A stretch of 64,000 nucleotides of DNA from Clostridia bacterium (GCA_017533565.1 JAFXHU010000012.1:62001-126000), one strand, 5' to 3'. Positions 1 to 8,507 are shown, numbered from the stretch's first letter. Translations and numbers: made by a program. Notes: a model not told the origin generated them from the sequence alone.

Positions 1-2
1 TT

Positions 3-299
3 CGCGACAGAAAGCATCTTGCGGAGGACGGGCTTGTCGTTGTGGTTGCAACGATTGACAACGGACTAATAATTTCGGGTCCCGATATCGTATCCCGCGG
101 CTTCGTTTACGTAAAGGAGTCGGAGGAGCTTATGCGCGGGGTAAAGGCTGTCGCTATGCAGTCAATCGAGCGTATTCTCTCAAAGCGCATTAACGACTGG
201 GCGCACATAAAGAACATCATACGCGACGACCTCGCAAAATACATTTACCGCGAAACAAAGCGAAAGCCGATGATTTTGCCCATAATTATGGATATTTGA
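3..299 (+). CDS. rnj: Ribonuclease J, C-terminal fragment
   Basis: The frame is open from the window edge (first full codon at 3) to a TGA at 297-299, giving about 98 residues of the C-terminus. The segment SGPDIVSRGFVYVKE is characteristic of the end of the beta-CASP region of RNase J, and the ending RKPMILPIIMDI matches the conserved C-terminal beta-strand domain of that family. RNase J is a cytoplasmic metallo-beta-lactamase-fold 5'-3' exo/endoribonuclease acting in mRNA decay and rRNA maturation. The catalytic HxHxDH half lies outside the window, so the paralogue (J1 or J2) cannot be told. It is followed closely by a phosphopantetheinyl transferase gene on the same strand. Confidence 0.9.
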   Translation, partial: RDRKHLAEDGLVVVVATIDNGLIISGPDIVSRGFVYVKESEELMRGVKAVAMQSIERILSKRINDWAHIKNIIRDDLAKYIYRETKRKPMILPIIMDI

Positions 300-361
300 T
301 TGATGGGTTAAGCACCGAAAATAACCCTTCAACTACGGTTAAAAATGGAAAACGTATCAAT

Positions 362-949
362 ATGATAGAGCTTTATATAAAAAAATACCCCTTTGAAAAA
401 GGGGCTGACAAGCTTGGGCATACCGTTGCATACGGAATGCTTGACGCGCTTTATCGCGAAAAATTTAACACGCCCCCGCCGAAAATAGAAAAAAACGACC
501 TCGGAAAGCCGTTCTTTACACCCGCGATGGACGGGGATAGCCGCTTTTTTAACATTTCGCACAGCAGGGGCTATGCCGCCGTTTTACTGACCGATATGGG
601 CGAATGCGGGGTTGATATCGAGCCTGACGCAGACTCTCGAAAAATGGAAAAAATAAAGAGCCGATTTCTTAACAAAAGGCTCAAGCCGGAGGAAATTACA
701 GCCGAAATTTCGGTGAGGACCGAAGGTTTTTCCGACGGTCTTGCTATTGAGAAATACAGCTTTTGCGACGAAAGCTTAACTCTTGCGGTTGCCGAATGGA
801 CAATTCTTGAGGCGGTTTTAAAGGCGGACGGCCGTGGCTTTTCGGCTTTTGGTGAAGGAGAAGAGCTTGCCAAAAAAATGCAAAGCGTAACCTTTAAGCT
901 AACCGACGGTGTAAAAAGCGTTTATTTAACCGCTGCAATAAAAAAATAA
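362..949 (+). CDS. 4'-phosphopantetheinyl transferase, Sfp type
   Basis: A 195-residue protein with the two signatures of the Sfp superfamily: FNISHSRGY about one third in and CGVDIEPD soon after, whose Asp and Glu bind Mg2+. A third helix, WTILEAVLKADGRG, corresponds to the W-x-x-(K)EA-x-x-K motif. Such enzymes move phosphopantetheine from CoA onto a serine of carrier proteins; whether the partner is the fatty-acid ACP or a secondary-metabolism carrier cannot be read here. The ATG at 362 is preferred. A TTG at 296 overlapping the rnj stop would add 22 residues that do not look like the family and has no ribosome-binding site. It probably shares a transcript with rnj. Confidence 0.85.
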   Translation: MIELYIKKYPFEKGADKLGHTVAYGMLDALYREKFNTPPPKIEKNDLGKPFFTPAMDGDSRFFNISHSRGYAAVLLTDMGECGVDIEPDADSRKMEKIKSRFLNKRLKPEEITAEISVRTEGFSDGLAIEKYSFCDESLTLAVAEWTILEAVLKADGRGFSAFGEGEELAKKMQSVTFKLTDGVKSVYLTAAIKK

Positions 950-950
950 T

Positions 951-1027
951 AAAAAAGAGAGCATTAATGAAGTGAGTCCAAAAGTTTAGACGCTTTTGGA
1001 GGTGCATATCATAAGCTCTCTTTTTTT
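951..1027. terminator. Bidirectional terminator with nested hairpin
   Basis: The arms AAAAAAGAGAGC and GCTCTCTTTTTTT flank the element and would end both the rnj/PPTase transcript and the convergent gene at 1055. The loop holds a second perfect 7-bp hairpin (CCAAAAG/CTTTTGG, about 978-999), more structure than a simple terminator needs. Confidence 0.7.
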
Positions 1028-1054
1028 CACACTTTGATATTGTAAAAGTGAATT

Positions 1055-2551
1055 TTATAATACAGTTGGCAAAAGCCTTATATCATCTCCGTCAAGGAGG
1101 ATGGTTTTATCAGACAAAACGGGGGTCGCACCGATAAGCTTCAGCGAGTATTTATGCGATTTGTACTCGTAATTCAGGCTGTCGCCCGACAGAGCTATTA
1201 CTGTATCCTTCATTTGCGGTGTAAAGCTTACTTTACATTTTGAGAGGGTTATTCCGTCCTCGTCAAAGGTAACGCTGCCCCTGCCAAAGCTTACCGAAAG
1301 AGTGGCTTCGTTTATTGATTGTGTAAAATGGTCGGCACCCGTGTCAAGAATTAAGCCGTAACCACCGTTTGTTTCGCCCCTCTGATACCATGTATCAATT
1401 ATTGGGAGATTCTCGTGAACCGAGTCAAAGGAGGTGCATTTGCTATCAAGATAGGTGTCCTTTACCCTATCGTCAAAAAGATAAAGAGCGCGCAGCGATA
1501 CCCGCCCGTCGTGATAGAAAAGGTTGGCGGTGTATTTTTCGCAGCTGTAATATACCGATTGAACGTCCATACTATCCCAATTTGTAAGCGCAGAGACGCT
1601 CGCGGCGGGGGTGCTTTTATATCTGCTTTTAAACAGCCTTCCCGTTTCACCGACGGTTTTGAATTCAACGTCGCGGGCGAGAAGCTTTTCATATTGCATA
1701 CGCAAGGGGGTTATGATGTCAACGTATGCAAAGCTGTTTTCCTGACCGAGCTGGGTATAAGCCATACCGATGCAATCGTTTGTGTAATAGGTGTCAAAAA
1801 ACCAATCAATAATTTCGGGGTCGCGACCCGCAACCGATGCAGGCTCGAGAGTAAAGACCTTCTGTCCCGTTTTTTTCTGTGCCTCCAAAGAGAGATACTT
1901 ATCCGAATCGTAGTTGTGTATCGGGTCGGGACCGAGAAGTCTGAATACGGGAAGATTGATTCGGGTTTTATCCCCTCCCGGTGTAAATACGTTGTTTCGT
2001 GACGGAAAGTACGCGCCGTTAAAATAACCGCCTACCATCGTATAGGCGTCGGTATTGACCTGGTCGCGGCAAATCATAAGAGCGTCAAGCTCGTAATTAT
2101 CATAGAGATAGTTCACCGTATAGGTATCAAGCACCCAGCTTGCCACGGTTTTTGGATAAAAGCCGAAAACCTCCTTGAATTTTCGCATAGCCTCGTCAAT
2201 AAGGCGCTCCTTCGTTTCATTCGGGTAAGCCATTGAGTAGCCCGGGTCTATATTCCAATCCCACCTGTATCCGCGCTTAGAGTTGTAGGGAATGCCAATC
2301 GCGCTTGTCAGTGGCTCAACAACCTCGTACCAAAAGCCAAGCTCAATTTTTGGATTATCCTTTACCGCCTTGAAAAGCTCCAGATATCTATCGTCGCAAA
2401 GCGCATCGTACTCCAAAAGAAAGGTGGACGGTAAATTCATTTTCAATGATAATTCAAGCTCCGCCGCGGCTGTATCAAGCAGCTTTTTTTCGGTTTCGCT
2501 ATCGCGAGGCTCAAAGGTGCGGATAAAATTCATTATATTTGTAATTTTCAT
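1055..2551 (-). CDS. Uncharacterised polysaccharide-deacetylase/glycosidase-like protein
   Basis: A 498-residue protein without signal peptide or membrane segment, so probably cytoplasmic. The N-terminal half looks like a (beta/alpha) barrel of the kind seen in NodB-like deacetylases and GH38/GH57-like enzymes: strands ending in acidic or aromatic residues (STFLLEYDAL, IELGFWYEVV, TVASWVLDTYTV) and a WDWNIDPGYSMAYP loop. The C-terminal half (after about residue 370) is beta-rich, like the carbohydrate-binding sandwich of such enzymes. No named family is recognised with confidence and no catalytic residues can be assigned. It stands alone between convergent and divergent neighbours. A sugar-active role is inferred from fold-like features and from other carbohydrate genes in the window. 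Confidence 0.55.
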   Translation of the reverse strand: MKITNIMNFIRTFEPRDSETEKKLLDTAAAELELSLKMNLPSTFLLEYDALCDDRYLELFKAVKDNPKIELGFWYEVVEPLTSAIGIPYNSKRGYRWDWNIDPGYSMAYPNETKERLIDEAMRKFKEVFGFYPKTVASWVLDTYTVNYLYDNYELDALMICRDQVNTDAYTMVGGYFNGAYFPSRNNVFTPGGDKTRINLPVFRLLGPDPIHNYDSDKYLSLEAQKKTGQKVFTLEPASVAGRDPEIIDWFFDTYYTNDCIGMAYTQLGQENSFAYVDIITPLRMQYEKLLARDVEFKTVGETGRLFKSRYKSTPAASVSALTNWDSMDVQSVYYSCEKYTANLFYHDGRVSLRALYLFDDRVKDTYLDSKCTSFDSVHENLPIIDTWYQRGETNGGYGLILDTGADHFTQSINEATLSVSFGRGSVTFDEDGITLSKCKVSFTPQMKDTVIALSGDSLNYEYKSHKYSLKLIGATPVLSDKTILLDGDDIRLLPTVL

Positions 2552-2685
2552 ATATTTCCCGTTTGCTCCTTTTATTTTTTATGTGCAAGACACTTTTTTA
2601 GTTTATTTTATCACAACCAAGGTCGAAAAGTAAATAGTCAAACAAGGCTAAATTTTAATAAAGAATAAACTTTTTGCCGCCACGG

Positions 2686-2714
2686 TTGATTTATTTATAT
2701 GTTTAGTGTATAAT
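2686..2714 (+). promoter_or_regulatory. Sigma-A-type promoter
   Basis: TTGATT at 2686, 17-bp spacer, TATAAT at 2709-2714. Transcription would start near 2721, which rules out an in-frame ATG at 2706 as the start of the next gene and supports the one at 2751. Confidence 0.7.
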
Positions 2715-2750
2715 TATGCTATCAACGCCCACGGGCGACGTGAGGTATTT

Positions 2751-3326
2751 ATGAAGGAATTTTATACGCAATTTTTTCTCATTAATTTAAAGGATTATTA
2801 CAACCTTGGAATTGATTTGAGAATCAATATTCTGTTGCTTGTTACCCTTCCGATTGTGCTGTTGCTTTGGATTGCCTTTCACCTTGTCAGAAGTAATACG
2901 TTTCTCGTTGTAAAAAGGCTTTCAAGACGGGGTGCAGCCTCGGCAGAAAGTGCAAAAACGCTTCGCGAGCTTGGACTTTTTGACAAAAGAATTTTAAAGC
3001 TTATGCTTTCGGGTGACGGTCAAATAACTAAAATTGTAAAGCGTGTCGGCAAAAAGGAATACAGCTACGAGGAATATACCGCGCTTGATAAAAAGGAGCT
3101 GAAAAAGGAAAGGGTTGACTTTGAAGAAGCGAGGTTTTACCTTAACACCGAGCAGCAGACACGTATCGATAAAATACAGGCGCGCTACGAGGTCCGCCCC
3201 ATTCACACGGCTTTGATGTGCGTGTTTATCTTCGTTGCTTTTGTTTGCGCTATGCTCCTTATGCCCGAAATTTTGACGGGCTTGGATTGGCTTGTCGGCG
3301 CGGCAAAGGGACTTTTCGCAAAATAA
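2751..3326 (+). CDS. Two-TM membrane protein of unknown function
   Basis: 191 residues from the ATG at 2751, preceded by a GAGGT Shine-Dalgarno at close spacing and a promoter ending at 2714. One membrane segment lies near the N-terminus (ILLLVTLPIVLLLWIAFHLV) and one near the C-terminus (HTALMCVFIFVAFVCAMLLM). Between them is a charged, helical, probably cytoplasmic region of about 100 residues rich in Lys, Arg and Glu. No family is recognised. It is a single-gene unit; the next gene follows after about 130 bp. Function unknown. Confidence 0.7.
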   Translation: MKEFYTQFFLINLKDYYNLGIDLRINILLLVTLPIVLLLWIAFHLVRSNTFLVVKRLSRRGAASAESAKTLRELGLFDKRILKLMLSGDGQITKIVKRVGKKEYSYEEYTALDKKELKKERVDFEEARFYLNTEQQTRIDKIQARYEVRPIHTALMCVFIFVAFVCAMLLMPEILTGLDWLVGAAKGLFAK

Positions 3327-3456
3327 AATTTAAAGCCATCGCGAAAAAGGCGTTGGCTGCGTAAAAAAGGCGATTTGAATTGAACCGTTTGGGTTTGCTT
3401 CGTTACTTCGTCTTTTTTTATTGATATTAGGCTTTAATTTAACGGGAGGGGCTTTT

Positions 3457-4101
3457 ATGCGCTATAACACCTATCTTTTTGATTTTGACGGCACGCTCGT
3501 GGATTCGATGCAGGCGTTTGCATCGGTAATGCTTAAAATTCTTGACGAAAACGGGGTTTCCTACCCGCCCGATATTATAAAGACGGTTACTCCGCTCGGC
3601 TGTCCGAAAATCGCAAGGTATTTTAAGGACGAGCTTGGACTTAATATGAGCGAAAACGCGATTTTGGAGCTTATGTACCTTTATTTGTACGACGAGTATG
3701 CCCATAATATTCAGGCAAAGAAAACGGTTAAGGAAACTCTCGTTGAGCTGAAAAGGCGCGGTGCTTCGCTTAACGTGCTTACCGCGAGTCCGCATATTAC
3801 CCTTGACGTGTGCTTAAGGCGGCTCGGATTGCTTGAGCTTTTCGATAACGTTTGGTCGTGTGACGATTTTAAAACCTCAAAGACCGACCCCGATATTTAC
3901 CGCAGGGCGAGCGAAAGGCTCGGAGTGCCGATTGACGGTATTTTGTTCGTTGACGATAATTACAACGCCGACCTTGCCGCCAAAAAATCGGGTATTGCAG
4001 TTTCGGGGATTTATGATTTATCCTCCGCCGACTACGCCGACGAAATAAAACGGGTAGCCGATTATTATATTTACGAGCTTTCGGAAATTTTATATATTTA
4101 A
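3457..4101 (+). CDS. HAD-superfamily phosphatase (phosphoglycolate phosphatase-like)
   Basis: 214 residues. HAD motif I is FDFDGTLVDS at residues 8-17 (Asp nucleophile and Asp acid/base), motif II is the Thr in NVLTAS, motif III is the Lys before TDPDIY, and motif IV is FVDDNYNA. The helical cap between motifs I and II is type C1, as in Gph/PgmB-like phosphatases. Likely a cytosolic phosphomonoesterase for a small sugar phosphate or nucleotide; the substrate cannot be read from sequence. The ATG at 3457 follows GGGAGGGG at good spacing; a TTG at 3421 is the alternative but is less likely. A strong bidirectional terminator follows at about 4.26 kb. Confidence 0.85.
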   Translation: MRYNTYLFDFDGTLVDSMQAFASVMLKILDENGVSYPPDIIKTVTPLGCPKIARYFKDELGLNMSENAILELMYLYLYDEYAHNIQAKKTVKETLVELKRRGASLNVLTASPHITLDVCLRRLGLLELFDNVWSCDDFKTSKTDPDIYRRASERLGVPIDGILFVDDNYNADLAAKKSGIAVSGIYDLSSADYADEIKRVADYYIYELSEILYI

Positions 4102-4253
4102 ACGGAAAGCTTAAAGGCTGCCAACTGTTAAGGGAAGCAAAAGGGCTTCGATAAACAAAGGAAACGGCTTTAAATACGGTATATCTCAAAGGAGGTATGC
4201 CGTTTTTCCTTTTGAAGGTGAATGCGTAGCCTGTCGAAAAGCGGCATTGATAA

Positions 4254-4284
4254 ATAAAAAGCTCCCTTTCCCAAGGGAGCTTTT
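4254..4284. terminator. Bidirectional intrinsic terminator
   Basis: AAAAAGCTCCCTT and AAGGGAGCTTTT form a perfect stem around a short loop, with A/T tracts on both sides. It lies between the convergent HAD phosphatase and lipoprotein genes. I see nothing else in 4102-4392. Confidence 0.85.
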
Positions 4285-4392
4285 GCCGAGGACTCGTGCC
4301 GAAGTCTGATTTTGCGGTCCTTCGTCACGGCATTCCTGACGCCTCGTATTTTTGATTTGTGCTAAAAAATATGATGCTCTGTCGGTCAAGCT

Positions 4393-4878
4393 TTAGCCGT
4401 TTGTCTTGCAAAACGTAACGTATTCGTCACCCTGCTTCATACAAATAATGCTTAAATCTTGATAGGCGGTTATGCTGTAAAATGGGACGCGATTGTGCGC
4501 ATAATAATCGTAAATGCCATCGTCTATCACGTAATTTGTGCCCGGGTATTCGGCGGAAAATGCTGTAATGTCATCTCCCCTGATAACGTATCCCAAAAGC
4601 TCGCCAACCCCGTCGCTTGTAACGCTCGTTTTTGAGGCATCACCCTGCACCCTATGGTAGTGGCTGCCGTTATATTCAAAATCCTGCGGGTATGCGGCGG
4701 CGTAATGTACGTCGTTGAATTCGTCCTCGTTTGGGTCGGGAACGTAGTCCGTAACGTCACCGCTTCCCTTGGTGTCGTTGGGTTTGTCGCCCGAAGCGGG
4801 GTCGTTATTTTTTCCACCGCAAGCGGCAAGAGTGAATAAGGTGGATAACAGCAAAATCAATGTTATCAATTTTTTCAT
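4393..4878 (-). CDS. Small secreted lipoprotein
   Basis: 161 residues starting with a type II signal peptide: two Lys, a hydrophobic core, and the lipobox LAAC with the lipidated Cys at position 20. An Asp/Gly/Ser/Pro-rich linker of about 25 residues follows, then a small domain of about 110 residues rich in Tyr and His (YAAAYPQDFEYNGSHYHRVQ). The Shine-Dalgarno is AAGGAAGG. The mature protein would be anchored to the outer face of the membrane. No known domain is recognised. Monocistronic between the terminator at 4.26 kb and the parB region. Confidence 0.75.
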   Translation of the reverse strand: MKKLITLILLLSTLFTLAACGGKNNDPASGDKPNDTKGSGDVTDYVPDPNEDEFNDVHYAAAYPQDFEYNGSHYHRVQGDASKTSVTSDGVGELLGYVIRGDDITAFSAEYPGTNYVIDDGIYDYYAHNRVPFYSITAYQDLSIICMKQGDEYVTFCKTNG

Positions 4879-5062
4879 AGCAATACCTTCCTTTGCAAAA
4901 TTGCTATTTTCCCCGTTTTTATGCCTAAAATGTAAATAATTATTTGCATTTACGTGAGCTTTGCGCTAATTTTTCTCTAACAGGAATTTGCAATTGTATT
5001 GAAAGTGAAGCGCAAAAATTTAACACGGGGTCGCACTTTTTTTGTTTAAAATTGTAATTTCG

Positions 5063-5207
5063 GGCTTTAAGCCTCGTTATGGAGTTTTTACCGCAAAGGG
5101 ACTTAAACCCCGTTGAGAAAATTCGCACGGCGAAGTCATTAAACCTCGTTGAGCAAACCCCTCGCTGCAAAGTCATTAAACCTCGTCAAGAAAATCCTCT
5201 CCGCAAA
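5063..5207. repeat. 36-bp tandem repeat overlapping the parB 3' end
   Basis: Four head-to-tail units begin at 5063, 5099, 5135 and 5172, each 36-37 bp and each carrying CTTAAA/ATTAAA, CCTCGTT or CCTCGTC, and a CGCAAAG-like end. The last unit contains the parB stop codon and its final codons; the coding region just inside looks like a diverged fifth unit. The extra units therefore look like out-of-frame or post-stop copies of the parB tail. Confidence 0.75.
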
Positions 5208-6072
5208 GGAGCTTTAAAAGCTCGTCAAGGTCCTCGTTATCCTCGTAAAAGAGCGTGAGGGTCTTTTTCTTTCCCTTGTCCTGAATTTTCGCCTTTCGTC
5301 CGAGGTGGCGCTGAATGCGAAGCTCAATTTCACGGTTGTAATCTACGAGGGGAGCCGTTTCTTCCTCCTCCTCCTTTTTCGGCTTCTTGCGGTTGATGCG
5401 CTTTACCTCCTCCTCAAGACGGCGGACGGACATTCCCTCCTCTGCCGCAATTTGTGCAAGGACGAGCATATCGTCAACATCCTTTACGCCAAGGAGTGTG
5501 CGCGCGTGACCCGCGGAAAGCTCTCCCGCCGCAACCATAGTAATGATGGGGTCGGGCAGCTCCATAAGACGCATAGAGTTTGCAATCGCACTTCTGCTCT
5601 TTCCGACGGTTTGCGCGATTTCCTCCTGTGTCATTCCGTAAACCTCTGCAAGCGTCTTGTAGCCCATAGCCTCCTCAATGGGATTAAGGTCCTCGCGCTG
5701 TATGTTTTCAATAAGCGAAAGCTCCGCAACGCTCTTGTCGGAGCGGTCAAGCACGATGGCGGGAATTTCGGTAAGACCCGCAAGCTTGCAGGCTCTGAAT
5801 CTTCTTTCGCCCGCGATAATCTGGTATCTGCCTTCGCCGTATTCGCGCACGACAATCGGCTGTAAAAGTCCGTTTTCAACTATACTGCTTGCAAGCTCCT
5901 CAAGCGCTTCCTTGTCAAAATATTTTCTCGGCTGGTCACTCTTTGGGTCTATAAGCGAAAGTCTTATTACGGTTATTTTATTCTCCTTTGATGCGGTATC
6001 CTCTGTTGTGGAGTTATCAAAAAATATCGCGTCAAGTCCTCTGCCAAGACCGCTGTTCTTTTTCCTGGGCAT
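5176..6072 (-). CDS. parB: Chromosome partitioning protein ParB (Spo0J)
   Basis: 298 residues. The N-terminal GLGRGLDAIF motif is the region that contacts ParA. The CTPase/nuclease-like domain follows with QPRKYFD and the GERRFRA phosphate-binding box (about residues 105-112) and IENIQREDLNP. The central HTH (MTQEEIAQTVGKSRSAIAN) binds parS, and a C-terminal dimerisation segment ends in EDLDELLKLL. ParB loads at parS and slides as a CTP-dependent clamp, organising the origin region. Start chosen at an ATG behind AGGAGGGAACT. Unusually it does not abut parA: 340 bp with its own promoter and a parS site lie between. The end of the gene lies in a tandem-repeat tract. Confidence 0.97.
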   Translation of the reverse strand: MPRKKNSGLGRGLDAIFFDNSTTEDTASKENKITVIRLSLIDPKSDQPRKYFDKEALEELASSIVENGLLQPIVVREYGEGRYQIIAGERRFRACKLAGLTEIPAIVLDRSDKSVAELSLIENIQREDLNPIEEAMGYKTLAEVYGMTQEEIAQTVGKSRSAIANSMRLMELPDPIITMVAAGELSAGHARTLLGVKDVDDMLVLAQIAAEEGMSVRRLEEEVKRINRKKPKKEEEEETAPLVDYNREIELRIQRHLGRKAKIQDKGKKKTLTLFYEDNEDLDELLKLLCGEDFLDEV

Positions 6073-6162
6073 AGTTCCCTCCTATAATTTATGTGTTAAA
6101 AAGTTTAAATGAATATTTAATTAATTACCAATAAATGGCAAATAACGTTAAATTTCGCTATA

Positions 6163-6191
6163 ATTCTACAAAAAATCACGCAAAAATCCAA
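6163..6191 (-). promoter_or_regulatory. Promoter for parB
   Basis: On the minus strand, TTGGAT (6186-6191), 17-bp spacer, TAGAAT (6163-6168), about 90 bp upstream of the parB start. Confidence 0.5.
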
Positions 6192-6254
6192 TTTATACTG
6201 CATTTTTATGTTTTTTAGCCGTTTTTTCTTTAAAAAACAGTACTGTTTTGAATT

Positions 6255-6270
6255 TGTTTCACGTGAAACA
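6255..6270. promoter_or_regulatory. parS site 1
   Basis: Perfect 16-bp palindrome TGTTTCACGTGAAACA, the parS consensus of Bacillota, in the parA-parB gap. The gap (6073-6412) otherwise holds the parB promoter and AT-rich sequence. Confidence 0.97.
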
Positions 6271-6412
6271 ATCATATTGTTTAGGTTGTTTTTTGATTTT
6301 TAACGTTTAACTAATCGTATTTATTTGCTTGTTTTGATTTGTACAACGTTTAGCTAATCCTTTGTTGCTTGAATTTAGCACTAAAATACGCTAAATAGTG
6401 TAAAAACTGTGT

Positions 6413-7174
6413 TTAAATTCTTAAAAGAAGCTCTTTTGCTACGGCTGCGTATTCAAGCGAGCCTTTTCCGTAAGGGTCGTGGTAACAAATCGGCTCACCG
6501 TAGCCGGGAGCTTCTGCAATACGCACCGTGCGGGAAATCGGAACCTTGAAAAGCTTGTCCGAGTAGTATTTTTTAAGCTCTGCAACGACCTGACTCGTCA
6601 AAGTAAGCCTTCCGTTATACATTGTAAGCAAAATTCCGACGATTTGAAGCTGTGGATTGTATAATTGCTTGATTTTTTTAATTGTATTAAAGAGCTGTGA
6701 CATACCCTCAAGCGAATAAAATTCGCATTGCATCGGAATAACTACACCGTCGGAGATAGATAAAGCCTTTACCGTGAGCATTCCGAGCGACGGCGGACAG
6801 TCGATAAATATGTAATCAAAGTCATCTTTTACGCTATCCAACGCGATTTTTGCAAAGTTTTCGTCCTCTTCAAGCTCATAAAGCTCTAATTCTGCCGCCG
6901 CAAGGTCAATCGTAGCGGGACAAACGCTCAAATTCTTGAATTTGGTCTTTACAATTGTGTCCTTGATGTCGCATCTTCCGATTATTACGTCGTAAATTGT
7001 GTTTTTAATCTTTGATTTGGATATTCCGAGTCCGCTTGTAGCATTTCCCTGCGGGTCCATATCCAAAAGCAGCACTTTTTTATCCTTTTTTGCAATTTGT
7101 GCCGCTATATTAACGCAGGACGTTGTTTTACCGACTCCGCCCTTTTGATTTGAAAATGAAACTACTTTTGCCAT
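6413..7174 (-). CDS. parA: Chromosome partitioning ATPase ParA (Soj)
   Basis: 253 residues, usual for chromosomal Soj. A deviant Walker A motif, KGGVGKTT at residues 10-17, includes the signature lysine; switch I/Walker A' is LLDMDPQGNATSGLG, and Walker B is DYIFIDCPPSLG. C-terminal basic and EYAAVAKE segments match the DNA-binding surface. ParA dimers bind nucleoid DNA with ATP and are stimulated by ParB, moving origins and, in Bacillus, modulating DnaA. The start follows AAGGAAAAGAT. Transcribed from its own promoter at 7211-7239 and flanked by parS sites on both sides. Confidence 0.97.
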   Translation of the reverse strand: MAKVVSFSNQKGGVGKTTSCVNIAAQIAKKDKKVLLLDMDPQGNATSGLGISKSKIKNTIYDVIIGRCDIKDTIVKTKFKNLSVCPATIDLAAAELELYELEEDENFAKIALDSVKDDFDYIFIDCPPSLGMLTVKALSISDGVVIPMQCEFYSLEGMSQLFNTIKKIKQLYNPQLQIVGILLTMYNGRLTLTSQVVAELKKYYSDKLFKVPISRTVRIAEAPGYGEPICYHDPYGKGSLEYAAVAKELLLRI

Positions 7175-7210
7175 ATCTTTTCCTTAAAAATTATATAATT
7201 TTACATATAT

Positions 7211-7239
7211 AGTATAACAAATTAGCATAAAAATGTCAA
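7211..7239 (-). promoter_or_regulatory. Promoter for parA
   Basis: On the minus strand, TTGACA (7234-7239), 17-bp spacer, TATACT (7211-7216), 36 bp upstream of the parA start. Confidence 0.75.
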
Positions 7240-7277
7240 TATAGTATGCAAAAAATAGTATTTTTAATAAAAATCAT

Positions 7278-7293
7278 TGTTTCACGTGAAACA
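7278..7293. promoter_or_regulatory. parS site 2
   Basis: Perfect TGTTTCACGTGAAACA palindrome 40 bp upstream of the parA promoter. Confidence 0.97.
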
Positions 7294-7365
7294 ATACTTT
7301 TAAAGTAAAGTCTTTGCTAAAGTATGATAATAAATAAACGTAAAAATAGAACTGCGAAAGAAAAA

Positions 7366-7381
7366 TGTTTCACGTGAAACA
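7366..7381. promoter_or_regulatory. parS site 3
   Basis: Perfect TGTTTCACGTGAAACA, 88 bp from site 2. Confidence 0.97.
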
Positions 7382-7437
7382 ATACAATAACATTTACTTA
7401 TTATGATTTAACATCTAAATGCGAAAAATTGGTAAAA

Positions 7438-7453
7438 TGTTTCACGTGAAACA
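7438..7453. promoter_or_regulatory. parS site 4
   Basis: Perfect TGTTTCACGTGAAACA, 72 bp from site 3. Confidence 0.97.
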
Positions 7454-8478
7454 GATTTAAATAGAATAAAAAGGGCACAAACAGGGTAAAATTGCCTGTT
7501 TTTTATAGAACAACTGTGTTTTTGCAGCATTACGATAAAAAATTTAGAAAATACCGGTATCTAACTTCGGTTGTCAGCTTTTTTTGCTCAAAATACTTCA
7601 TTTGGCTAATGTAATTTTAAAGCTTTGATATTTATGATGTAGCAGATATAAGCGAAGGGTTCGTTAAGGTTAAATCAAGCCTTCGGAGTTATAAGAGCTA
7701 CTTTTTTGAGAAATTTTATGCTGAAAATATAATTAAATTCTCGTTTTTAACCCATTTTACATCAAATTTTAGCGTTGCATTGCCTAAATATCGTAAGAGA
7801 GCAGACCAATTGTTTTTTTAAAGTAGTATGAGAGAAAACGAATGTGCTGTTTGTTAAACGTATTGTTTTTCCTGAAATTTGTAAATATATGGCAAAAAAT
7901 GGCAATATTATAAGCTTTTTGCCAAAAATTGGCTCTTTGTGTTTTTGCTTGGGCTATTTATGCCCTGTTTTTCTTGATTTTTGAATATTTGAATTGTAAA
8001 TAATACGAAATAATTATTTTATTGTTTTTAAATTATTTACAATAACAGTAATAACAACACAATTTAACCGTAATATACAGTTATATTCGTAAAATATACG
8101 ATATTGTAAAATGCTTTTTATATAGATAATTCAAAGGTTACAATTTATAAACAAAGGCTTTGATTTCTGTAAATAATCAATTTGGAGCTGTTCATAATTA
8201 TCTCGGAAAATTCAATTTTAGCTATAATTTATTAGGCAGAATGTATGTAATCCTATCAATTTAATGTAAAAAATATTAATGCGGTTTCCGCCTTTTGAAT
8301 TTTATTTTAAATCTATTATACAAAATCCCACATAGAAAAATAATAGTAAATTTTAATTATTAAATACAGATAGTTGAAATTTCGTGTTCAAAATGAATGA
8401 ATATTTGAATATAGCCCGTATTTTGTTTATTTCTTAAATTTTTGGTGTAACACTTCAATTTTTGAGCAATTCTTTGGG
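7454..8478. other. Gene-free AT-rich stretch next to the parS cluster
   Basis: No credible ORF on either strand. The composition is far more AT-rich than in flanking genes. A weak hairpin plus T-run (ACAGG...CCTGT then TTTTTT, about 7491-7506) could end a short transcript reading rightwards. Around 7890-7935 short GGCAA/TTGCC repeats occur. I see no canonical DnaA-box (TTATCCACA) cluster, so an origin cannot be called, though four parS sites imply origin proximity. Confidence 0.6.
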
Positions 8479-8507
8479 TTGAATTTTTTAGCTGTTTGTG
8501 ATATAAT
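8479..8507 (+). promoter_or_regulatory. Promoter for the histidine phosphatase gene
   Basis: TTGAAT (8479-8484), 17-bp spacer, TATAAT (8502-8507). Confidence 0.7.

Noticed and set aside
4940..5176. 78-codon minus-strand ORF downstream of parB
   Set aside because: It is made of the 36-bp repeat units read in another frame and has no ribosome-binding site.
7454..8478. Chromosomal replication origin (oriC)
   Set aside because: Strongly AT-rich and beside parS sites, but I found no cluster of TTATCCACA-type DnaA boxes and dnaA is not in the window. Left as a hypothesis.
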